Source of the DNA: Sphingomonadaceae bacterium 3R27E2-A
Lineage (GTDB): Bacteria > Pseudomonadota > Alphaproteobacteria > Sphingomonadales > Sphingomonadaceae
Length of the DNA stretch: 54,705 nt
Direction: 5' to 3'
Assembly: GCA_005503165.1 (NCBI GenBank)
Contig: SCNT01000032.1
Location: forward strand, 1-54,705
The translations under genes were made by a program, and so were the position numbers. Within the stretch, counting starts at the first letter, position 1; the number at the start of each line of letters is the position of its first letter. Shown one piece after another: positions 31,322-38,738 of this stretch. The notes below the pieces were generated by a model. The model was not told the origin of the DNA and made no database searches. It saw nothing but the letters and a program-made list of their open reading frames with translations.

Positions 31322-32229
31322 GGCGCGTTGCCGACCACCAGCATCGCCGCGAAGATCAAGAGGCCCGCGAAGCGGTTGCTGCGGAATTTCGCCAGCGCAT
31401 CCTCGCCCTTCGCCGGGTCGAGCGTCACCACCTGCCCCGCGAAGTGCAAGGCGGCGGGGACCAGTGCGACGAGCACCAGCGGGTCGGGCCGCACCTGCCA
31501 CAGCGCCGCCGCCCAGCAGCCGAGCGCGACGGCGTAGCAGAGCCCGACCCCCGGCTTCACATGCCGTCCCATCGCGCGCGCGCTCGACTTCACCCCGACG
31601 AGCGCGTCGTCCTCGATATCTTGCAGCGCATAGATGGTGTCATAACCGATCACCCAGGCGATGCAGCCGGCATAGAGCAGGGGCAGAGCAAGCCCCGGCG
31701 GGTTCGCGCCGACCGCGGCCCAGCCGACGAGCGCGCCCCAGCTGAACACCAGCCCCAGCCACGCCTGCGGCCACCAGGTGATCCGCTTCATGAATGGATA
31801 GGCCGCGACGAGCAGCAGGCTGAGCAGCGCGATCAGCTGCGCGCGCAGCGGCAATTGCACGAGCACCAGCAGCCCGACGAGCGACAGCAGGATCGTCCAC
31901 AGCCAGGCATTGCGCAGCGACACCGCCCCGCTCGCCACCGGCCGCGACGCGGTGCGCGCGACCTTCGCGTCGAGGTCGCGGTCGACGATGTCGTTATAGA
32001 CGCACCCCGCGCCGCGCATCGCGATCGCGCCGAGCAGCATCCACAGGAACAGGGGCCAATGGCTCGCGGCCCCGCCGGCGAGCGCGAGCCCGAAGGTGCA
32101 CGGCCAGTAAAGCAGCCACCAGCCGATCGGCCGGTCGAAGCGCGCGAGCAGCGCATAGGGCCGCACTGCGGCGGGGAGCAGCGCGATCAGGCCGTGCATC
32201 TGGCTGTCGGGGGGCGAAGCGGTGGTCAT
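31318..32229 (-). CDS. ubiA: 4-hydroxybenzoate polyprenyltransferase UbiA
   Basis: A 303-aa membrane prenyltransferase with eight or nine helices. It attaches the polyprenyl tail (usually decaprenyl in sphingomonads) to 4-hydroxybenzoate in ubiquinone synthesis. The first Asp motif is NDIVDRDLDAKVARTASRPVASG (about residues 76-98) and the second YALQDIEDDALVGVKSSA. The stop overlaps the brnA stop. No other ubiquinone gene is near. The N-terminus (MTTASPPDSQMHGLIALLPAAVRPYALLARFDRPIGWWLLYWPC) is typical. Confidence 0.93.
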   Translation of the reverse strand: MTTASPPDSQMHGLIALLPAAVRPYALLARFDRPIGWWLLYWPCTFGLALAGGAASHWPLFLWMLLGAIAMRGAGCVYNDIVDRDLDAKVARTASRPVASGAVSLRNAWLWTILLSLVGLLVLVQLPLRAQLIALLSLLLVAAYPFMKRITWWPQAWLGLVFSWGALVGWAAVGANPPGLALPLLYAGCIAWVIGYDTIYALQDIEDDALVGVKSSARAMGRHVKPGVGLCYAVALGCWAAALWQVRPDPLVLVALVPAALHFAGQVVTLDPAKGEDALAKFRSNRFAGLLIFAAMLVVGNAP

Positions 32230-32285
32230 CGGACCCGCGCGATAGCAGCCTGCGCGGGCGCGATAAACGGGAGATCGTGAGCCGA

Positions 32286-32957
32286 TCAGCTACAGGTCGA
32301 CGGAGTCACGGCGGGCGAGGGGTTATACACCTGCGTCAGGTCGCGCGCCTCGCGGATATTGAATGCCGCGGTGGACCGGATGCGCTTCGTGCCCAGCCAT
32401 TTGCCATAGAGCAGGGGCTGATAGTCATAGACGATCTCGACGAACATCACCGCGGTGCCGGTCGATGCCGCGACCTGGCGCCCGGCAGGGCCCATGCCGG
32501 TGATCGAGGTACCCGTTGCGCCCTGCCCCTGCGTGCCGTAGCTCGAACTGACGGCCAGATTGCCGTAGCAGCGCTGCCACTTGATCCACTGGCCCCCGTC
32601 GGGATTGCGCTCGAGGCTCGACAGGATGATCTTGCCGCGGGTCTGGAAATCCAGCCCCTTCGCCTGCTCCTGCACCCCGGTGAAAACCTGGTTGATGTCG
32701 ATCTCGCGCACGCGCGGCAGCGACAGATTGTTGCCGAAGGCGATACGCGACGCGTTGTCGGCGGCGCTGAGCCCGATCTGGCTGATCCGCGTATTGGTCA
32801 GCGTCAGATTGGCGATCTCCAGCCCTGCAAAGCCGACGAGCACGAGGAAGGGGATGGCAAAGGCCATTTCGATGATGACCGTCGCGCGGATGTCCCGCGC
32901 GATGCGCGCGACGCGCGCGATCGCCAGGCGCAGGCGGCGAGGAAGCCGAACCATCAT
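32286..32957 (-). CDS. TadE-like pilus assembly protein
   Basis: A 223-aa protein with a basic N-terminus (LPRRLRLAIARVARIARDIRATVIIEMAFAIPFLVLVGFAGLEIANL) and one membrane helix at about 28-50, the TadE pseudopilin-like form; the conserved Glu sits in IIEMAFA. The rest is periplasmic. ATG 32957 overlaps the stop of the preceding gene as ATGA. It is the third gene of a TadG/TadE/TadE unit. No tadA, tadB, tadC or flp gene is in the window, so the secretion ATPase must be elsewhere. Confidence 0.8.
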   Translation of the reverse strand: MMVRLPRRLRLAIARVARIARDIRATVIIEMAFAIPFLVLVGFAGLEIANLTLTNTRISQIGLSAADNASRIAFGNNLSLPRVREIDINQVFTGVQEQAKGLDFQTRGKIILSSLERNPDGGQWIKWQRCYGNLAVSSSYGTQGQGATGTSITGMGPAGRQVAASTGTAVMFVEIVYDYQPLLYGKWLGTKRIRSTAAFNIREARDLTQVYNPSPAVTPSTCS

Positions 32958-33550
32958 GTGCAGATCACCGTGTTGACCGACGTCGCGGCATTATAGGGCT
33001 GGTTGCGCAGCACCGTGCTCGCGGTAATCGTCTTGTTCTGCGCCTGGCCGAGCATCTTCCATACCGGCAGCACACGGGTGACCTCCATGCTCGCGGTGTA
33101 GACGACGACATCGTCGGCGCCGCCGTTGCCCGCCTGGCCGCGATCGGTGTCCCAGCTGCCGTTGCCGTTGCTGTCCTGAAAACATTCGCCCGAGTCGTAG
33201 CGGCCGTTGCTGTTCGAATCGGTGTAATTTTCGGGGTCGCCGATCTCGTCGTAGCTGTCGTATGCCTTGCGCGTGAAGGTCACGGTCGCGCCGTTGAACA
33301 CCTTCTGCACCTTGGCGCGCACATCGGCGTCCAGCGCGGTCTGGCTGCTGGCATTGCCTTCCAGCGTCGAGGCGCGGCCGACCTTCGCCACCGCGCCCGA
33401 CAGCACCTGCTTCGCGTACATCTGCCACGAATAGTCGAAGATCCCCATCAGGATCAGCAGGAACAAGGGCGCGGTGAGCGCGAATTCGGTCACCGCCGTG
33501 GCGCGATCGTCGCGACAGAGCGCACGCGCGAAGCGCTGGAACCGGGTCAT
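32954..33550 (-). CDS. TadE-family protein
   Basis: A 198-aa TadE-type minor pilin with DRATAVTEFALTAPLFLLILMGIFDYSWQMYAKQVLSGAVAKVG (about 15-58), including the Glu of TEFAL at the processing site. The exported part contains Asp/Asn-rich repeats (DSNSNGRYDSGECFQDSNGNGSWD, about 124-147) that look like calcium-binding loops. ATG 33550 is in ATGA overlap with the TadG-like gene; a longer open frame upstream overlaps that gene and is not used. It belongs to the three-gene operon. Confidence 0.82.
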   Translation of the reverse strand: MTRFQRFARALCRDDRATAVTEFALTAPLFLLILMGIFDYSWQMYAKQVLSGAVAKVGRASTLEGNASSQTALDADVRAKVQKVFNGATVTFTRKAYDSYDEIGDPENYTDSNSNGRYDSGECFQDSNGNGSWDTDRGQAGNGGADDVVVYTASMEVTRVLPVWKMLGQAQNKTITASTVLRNQPYNAATSVNTVICT

Positions 33551-35541
33551 TGCGAGAGCCTCAGCTTGGAAATCTGCCGCGCGATCGACTGGAACTGCTC
33601 GTTCAGCTGCGCGGCATTGTTCGCCTGAAACGCCTTGCCCGCGGTTGCGCAGGTCGTGAGCTGGGTGTTCAGCGATACGCCGAAGCCGACCACCCAGACG
33701 GTGATATTCTTTGCCTTCGCCTTTTCGCACAGCTGCAGGAAACGGTTGTTGTGGCGCGTGGTCAGCGTGCTGTCGCTCGTCCCGCCGACGCGTTGCATGA
33801 TCCACTCATAGCCCTGGAAGCTCAGATTGCCCATGTTGGCCGACATATCGCCGTCGGTCATGAAGATGATGTGCCGGCTGATCGGACGCCCGTTCGGCGC
33901 GGTCGAATTTTCGTCGGAGAACATGCCGTCGGGCGACAGCAGGCGCACGCCCCAGACCATGCCCGAATCGTGATAGGTGCCGCCGACCGCCTGGAGCGAC
34001 TGGACATAGGTGTTGAAGGTCGCGCGGTCGTCCTTGGTCATGGTGGTCAGCTTCATCGCCGCCGCCGGGCACACGCCCCAGCCGTTCGACCAATATTTCG
34101 AATAGCGCTGCCAGCTGCCGTTGGTGCTGCTGTCGCTCGACACGTTGCTGCTGTTCACCAGGATCGAGCCTGTGGTCGACGGCGTACTGCCGGGACCGCT
34201 GGCGCGCGGGAAGGCGATTTCGGGGATCAATATCTGCCACTGGGTCGCGGGGTCGCTGGTCGGGGCCGAATCGACATCCATGTCGAGCGCATCGGACGGC
34301 GCCGTTTCGTTCGCGGCAAAGGGCTCGGTGTCGCGCTCCATCACGCAGCCGCCCCAGGTGTAGCTGACGTTCGCGCCTGCATCGCCGGTGTCGGTGACGA
34401 TCGCGGTGGTGCCGTTCTTCACGGCGCTGACGTCGAAGGTGCGGTCCTCGTAGCGATATTTGTTGTCGAACGTCTGGACCGGGGTCTCGGTGACGGTCGA
34501 GGTCGAGGTCCGGGTGAAGGTCGCGACGCGCCGCTGCTGGCGGCAGCGGTCGGTCCAGCCGCTCGTGTCCCAATAATAGCGGTAGTTGTAATAGGTGTAG
34601 GTCTGGCTGTTGTTGTACGTCGTGATGCGGTTGCCGTCGCCGTCGACATATTGGCCGGTCTGGTTGGTCGTCGGCGTCCCCGAGGTGGTCGGGGTCGTGT
34701 CCGCCGGCGGCTCGGTCGCCGGACATGTGGTCGCATTCTTGCCGCTGATCGTGTTGACGTTGCTCCAATTTCCATAGGTGGTGGTGCCGTCGGTGCTCGG
34801 GCCGGTCGTGGTCGACGCATTGCCCCAGGTGACACGGTAGATCGGCGTCCGCGAGGGCAGCAGCACCGAATCGCGCAGCCAGGCAGGGTTCTTCGCGTTG
34901 AGTATCGCCCCGACGTTCGCCGACGAGCTGTAGGGGACGACGCCGAAGCGCAGTCGGCCGTCGCCGACCTCGGCATTGGTCAGCGTGTCGAAAAAGTCCA
35001 TGGTCGCGTCCTTGAGCGCGTCCATGCGGTTGATGCTGTCGCCCGAATTGACCGTGGTCATCGAGCCGGTGACGTCGAGCACCATCATCACGTCGGTGTT
35101 GGAGATTTCGAGCTTGGCGGTGCACGCCACCGACAGGTTGAACTGGGTAAAGTTGAAAATCTGCATCAGCGCGGTCGGCAGGCGCGCGGTCGCCGTGCCG
35201 TTGACGTTCGATGTGCCCTGCGCCGCCGAGGTGAAGGTGACGTTCGAGCTGCCATAGGTGTCGGCGGGGTAGTTGAAGTTGAACATCTTGTTCGCTTCGG
35301 CCTGCGCCGCGCTGCTGTATGTCGTACCGGTCATCGCCCGGCGACCGGCCAGCACGCCCGCGTCGCACGCCTGCTGCAGCCGGGCCTCGGCCATATAGGC
35401 GCGGCCGATATCGACGCCCGACCCGACGATCCCGATGATCGGCACCACCGCAGCGGCGGTCAGCATCATCGCATTGCCGCGGCGGTCGCGCGCGAAGCTG
35501 CGGATGGCGCGCCAGACAACGCGGATCGAGGTCCCTCGCAT
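33547..35541 (-). CDS. TadG-like protein with von Willebrand factor A domain
   Basis: A 664-aa protein. Residues about 15-65 (RDRRGNAMMLTAAAVVPIIGIVGSGVDIGRAYMAEARLQQACDAGVLAG) are the TadG/TadE anchor. The VWA domain follows with MIDAS motif DVTGSM (Asp156) and continues to about 650 (HIIFMTDGDMS, VWVVGFGVSLN). It is interrupted by a Thr/Ser-rich stretch (about 245-390) with a TYYNYRYYWDTSGWTDRCRQQRR segment. It probably helps build or anchor Flp-type pili in the envelope. ATG 35541 has GAGGGG upstream. It is the first gene of the unit with two TadE genes. Confidence 0.83.
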   Translation of the reverse strand: MRGTSIRVVWRAIRSFARDRRGNAMMLTAAAVVPIIGIVGSGVDIGRAYMAEARLQQACDAGVLAGRRAMTGTTYSSAAQAEANKMFNFNYPADTYGSSNVTFTSAAQGTSNVNGTATARLPTALMQIFNFTQFNLSVACTAKLEISNTDVMMVLDVTGSMTTVNSGDSINRMDALKDATMDFFDTLTNAEVGDGRLRFGVVPYSSSANVGAILNAKNPAWLRDSVLLPSRTPIYRVTWGNASTTTGPSTDGTTTYGNWSNVNTISGKNATTCPATEPPADTTPTTSGTPTTNQTGQYVDGDGNRITTYNNSQTYTYYNYRYYWDTSGWTDRCRQQRRVATFTRTSTSTVTETPVQTFDNKYRYEDRTFDVSAVKNGTTAIVTDTGDAGANVSYTWGGCVMERDTEPFAANETAPSDALDMDVDSAPTSDPATQWQILIPEIAFPRASGPGSTPSTTGSILVNSSNVSSDSSTNGSWQRYSKYWSNGWGVCPAAAMKLTTMTKDDRATFNTYVQSLQAVGGTYHDSGMVWGVRLLSPDGMFSDENSTAPNGRPISRHIIFMTDGDMSANMGNLSFQGYEWIMQRVGGTSDSTLTTRHNNRFLQLCEKAKAKNITVWVVGFGVSLNTQLTTCATAGKAFQANNAAQLNEQFQSIARQISKLRLSQ

Positions 35542-35744
35542 GGTCACAAACCCCTCTTGGCCGTGCGGCTCGCCCCAACGAACGCACGGCAGGTAAGCTG
35601 CACCTAGGGCGGGACTGCTTACCAAAACGCTAATCGGACGGCGCCGCGCGGAGAACGAGGGCGGGATTCTGGCCCGACATGGGACAGAATCGCCAAATGG
35701 CCGTGCGGGATGTGCAAAATAACTGCGTCTGCTATCGCGGCGCC

Positions 35745-36488
35745 ATGCCTGCCGTTCCCGCCTGGCCGCCCGCCAGCACCCCGCGCCTGTTCGTCGAAAC
35801 CCCGCTCGCGCCGGACGCGAGCGCGGTGATCGACGGCGGCGCGGCGCATTATCTGCTCCACGTCATGCGCGCGAAAACGGGCGACCCGCTGCTGCTCTGC
35901 GACGATCGCACCGGCGAATGGCTCGGCGTCGTGACCGCCGTCGCCAAGCGCGCGCTCACCGTGACGATCGAGCGGCAGACGCGGCCGCGCGAGACCGTAC
36001 CCGACCTCTGGCTCTGCTTCGCGCCGGTGAAGAAGGCGCGGCTCGACTGGATCATCGAAAAGGCGACCGAACTCGGCGTCGCGCGGCTGCAGCCCGTGAT
36101 CACCGAACGCACGATCGTCGAGCGCGTCAAGGAAGAGCGCCTGCGTGCACAGATCGTCGAGGCGTGCGAGCAATGCGGCCGGACCGCGCTTCCCGAACTC
36201 GCCGAACCGGTGAAGCTGCCCGCGCTGCTCGCGAGCTGGCCCGCGGATCGCGCCTTGCTCTTCGCCGACGAGGCGGGCGGGGTGCCGATGGCCGGCCTCG
36301 CCGCGCCCGCGCCCGCGGCGATCCTGACCGGCCCCGAGGGGGGCTTCACCGGCCGCGAACGCGACCTGCTCCTCGCCGCGCCCGCGGTAAAGCGAATGGC
36401 CCTCGGCCCTCGCATCCTGCGCGCCGAAACCGCCGCGATCGCCGCGACCGCGCTATGGATGGCAAGGCATGGGGATTGGGGCGGATAG
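35745..36488 (+). CDS. rsmE: 16S rRNA (uracil-1498-N3)-methyltransferase RsmE
   Basis: A 247-aa SPOUT methyltransferase. N-terminal PUA-like part TPRLFVETPLAPDASAVIDGGAAHYLLHVMRAKTGDPLLLCD (about 11-52). The catalytic knot shows KKARLDWIIEKATELGVARLQPVITERTIV, then ILTGPEGGFTGRERDLL and LGPRILRAETAAIAATALW. ATG 35745 starts MPAVPAW; ATG 35679 is in frame and would add 22 residues, so the start is open. Divergent from tadG with about 200 nt between. A 28-bp inverted repeat lies after it. Confidence 0.92.
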   Translation: MPAVPAWPPASTPRLFVETPLAPDASAVIDGGAAHYLLHVMRAKTGDPLLLCDDRTGEWLGVVTAVAKRALTVTIERQTRPRETVPDLWLCFAPVKKARLDWIIEKATELGVARLQPVITERTIVERVKEERLRAQIVEACEQCGRTALPELAEPVKLPALLASWPADRALLFADEAGGVPMAGLAAPAPAAILTGPEGGFTGRERDLLLAAPAVKRMALGPRILRAETAAIAATALWMARHGDWGG

Positions 36489-36535
36489 GACTCGGACGGC
36501 CACTTCGGGGTGGTTTCCAGACCATCTCCTAGTTC

Positions 36536-36612
36536 CGTTCGTGTCGAGCGAAGTCGAGACACGCTTGGGAAACGCCAGCCTTCACGTGTCTCGACTTCGC
36601 TCGACACGAACG
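36536..36612. repeat. Perfect 28-bp inverted repeat
   Basis: Arm 36536-36563 (begins CGTTCGTGTCGAGCGAAGTC) and arm 36585-36612 are exact inverses with a 21-bp loop. The TGTCGAGCGAAGTCGAGAC core is a sphingomonad-style intergenic element distinct from the ATCCTCC family. It could end the rsmE transcript as a strong hairpin. Confidence 0.85.
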
Positions 36613-36712
36613 GGTCTATAAGGCGGCTTCGACCGATAACGCCCGAAATCAACCGAGCCCGGCCACCCTTTCTGTCCCCATCCGGCACATTTACGGCCCG
36701 AATTCACTATCC

Positions 36713-36727
36713 TTAACCCGATGTTAG
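36713..36727 (+). promoter_or_regulatory. CtrA-like site before the secreted P-domain protein gene
   Basis: TTAACCCGATGTTAG matches TTAA-N7-TTAA with one mismatch, 25 nt before the ATG at 36752. The position is right for repression or activation by CtrA. Confidence 0.35.
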
Positions 36728-36751
36728 CCACAATCGCGTCATAACGGCGCG

Positions 36752-38737
36752 ATGCAACGGCGGGACCAGAGCCGAGACTGCCGGGGTGGGGCCCGGCAAA
36801 CGCAGCTGCTGCGGGCGCTGATGGCGCTCGTCCTGCTGGCGTTCGCCACCGTTGCAGCCCCCGCGCGGGGGCAGACGACCACGACCTACAGCAACACCAC
36901 CACCGGCGCGATCAATGAGACCGCAACGCCGTGCACCGCGCCGCTGACGCGCAATTTCACCGTCGCCGCCAATGCCCAGGTCACCAATGTGACGATCGGC
37001 GTCCAGCTGACGCACAGCTACCGCGGCGATCTCCGCGCGACCCTGGTCTCGCCGACCGGCACCGTCGTCAACCTGATCACCAATGTCGCGACCAACCCCG
37101 ACAATCTCAACGTCCTGTTCGACGATGCCGCCGCCGCGAGCATCACGACGCACACCAGCAACAATGATTCGACCGCGGCCGCGCCGCCCTATCAGCGCAC
37201 CTTCCGCCCGCAGGGCTCGCTCGCCGACTTCGACGGCGAGGGGTCGGCGGGCACCTGGCAGCTGACGATCTGCGATTCACTCAACAGCGACAGCGGCAAT
37301 TTCACCCGCTCCGACCTGACGATCACGACGATTCCGATTGCGCCGTCGGCCGACCTGTCGCTCACCAAGACGGTCAGCGCCGCTTCGCCCGCCTTCGGCG
37401 CCAGCATCAGCTATACATTGAGCGTCACCAACGCGAGCGGATCGGCGCTGACCGCGACCGGCGTCACGGTGCAGGACACGCTGCCCGCCGGCTTCACCTT
37501 CACCGGCGCCTCGGGCTTCGGCAGCTACGACAGCGGCACGGGCGTCTGGACGGTCGGCAGCATCCCCGCCGGCGCCACGCGCACGCTGACGATCAGCGGC
37601 ATCGTCGCGGCGACATCGGGCGCGACGGTGGTCAATGTCGCCGAGGTCAGCGCTTCCTCGGCCTACGACTTCGATTCCACCCCCGGCAATGGCGCGGCGG
37701 GCGAGGATGATTATGCCTCTGCCAGCTTCACCGTCTCGGGCGCGCGCACGGCCGGCACGCCGCCGGCCTTGCTCTGCCCGGTCGGCGTCACGACCCACGA
37801 CTGGGACAGCATCGCGTGGACCGCCGGGCAGACGAGCGGCAGCTATGCGCTCGCCAATATCGGCACGATGAACTTCAATATCGCGATCAGCGGCGGCAGT
37901 TTCCTCAACAACGCGACCTACGGCGGCCAGTCGCCGACGCGGCAGAATACCGTCTCCGGCGGCTTCGGCCCCGCGCAATATTCGATCTTCGAACTGGTCG
38001 ACATGACCAGCCGGTCGGGCAGCGTGTCCAGCACGATCGCGCTACCGACCGCGGTTCCCGGCGCGCAGTTCCGGCTGTTCGACATCGACTATAACGCGGG
38101 CCAGTTCGCCGACCGGGTGACAGTGACCGGCAGCTACAACGGCACGGCGGTCACCCCGACGCTGACCAACGGCGTCAGCAATTATGTCATCGGCAACAGC
38201 GCCTATGGCGACGCGACCGCCGCCGACGCCAGCGCGAACGGCAATGTCGTCGTCACCTTTTCGACGCCGGTCGACACGATCACGATCAACTACGGCAACC
38301 ACAGCACCGCGCCGACCGATCCGGGGCAGCAGGCGATCGCGATTCACGACATCATTTTCTGCCGCCCGACGGCGAACCTCTCCTTCGCCAAGACCAGCAG
38401 CGTCGTCAGCGATCCGACGAACGGTACGGCCGATCCCAAGGCGATCCCCGGCGCGGTGATCCGTTACTGCCTGCTGGTCACCAACAACGGCAGCGCGACC
38501 GCAACGAGCATCACGATCAACGACGCGATCCCCGCGACGATGACCTACACCCCCGCCTCGCTGCGCAGCGGCACCAGCTGCGCGGGCGCGACGACGGTCG
38601 AGGACGACAATGGGGCGGGCGCCGACGAAAGCGACCCCTTTGGCGCGGCCTTTGCCGGCACCAACGTGACCGCGACAGCCGCCAGCCTCGCGCCTGCCGC
38701 AGCGATGGCGATCGCCTTCACCGCCACGGTCGATTGA
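36752..38737 (+). CDS. Secreted protein with P-domain and DUF11 repeats
   Basis: A 661-aa exported protein. A long signal peptide (about 1-47, ALMALVLLAFATVAAPARGQ) precedes a proprotein-convertase P-like beta domain (about 55-190: CTAPLTRNFTVAANAQVTNVTIGVQLTHSYRGDLRATLVSPTGT, GTWQLTICDSLNSDSG). Then comes a DUF11 repeat (ADLSLTKTVSAASPAFGASISYTLSVTN, about 200-320), a middle beta domain of unknown type (about 340-540), and a second DUF11-like repeat (NLSFAKTSSVVSDPTNGTADPKAIPGAVIRYCLLVTNNG, 550-660). No sortase or membrane anchor is seen. The next gene follows after 1 nt, so they form a pair. Role: surface or adhesion protein by inference. Confidence 0.8.
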   Translation: MQRRDQSRDCRGGARQTQLLRALMALVLLAFATVAAPARGQTTTTYSNTTTGAINETATPCTAPLTRNFTVAANAQVTNVTIGVQLTHSYRGDLRATLVSPTGTVVNLITNVATNPDNLNVLFDDAAAASITTHTSNNDSTAAAPPYQRTFRPQGSLADFDGEGSAGTWQLTICDSLNSDSGNFTRSDLTITTIPIAPSADLSLTKTVSAASPAFGASISYTLSVTNASGSALTATGVTVQDTLPAGFTFTGASGFGSYDSGTGVWTVGSIPAGATRTLTISGIVAATSGATVVNVAEVSASSAYDFDSTPGNGAAGEDDYASASFTVSGARTAGTPPALLCPVGVTTHDWDSIAWTAGQTSGSYALANIGTMNFNIAISGGSFLNNATYGGQSPTRQNTVSGGFGPAQYSIFELVDMTSRSGSVSSTIALPTAVPGAQFRLFDIDYNAGQFADRVTVTGSYNGTAVTPTLTNGVSNYVIGNSAYGDATAADASANGNVVVTFSTPVDTITINYGNHSTAPTDPGQQAIAIHDIIFCRPTANLSFAKTSSVVSDPTNGTADPKAIPGAVIRYCLLVTNNGSATATSITINDAIPATMTYTPASLRSGTSCAGATTVEDDNGAGADESDPFGAAFAGTNVTATAASLAPAAAMAIAFTATVD

Positions 38738-38738
38738 G

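Noticed and set aside
35542..35680. A CtrA site in the tadG-rsmE divergent region
   Set aside because: The best match (TTAG-N7-GTAA on the minus strand) has two mismatches and is no better than chance.
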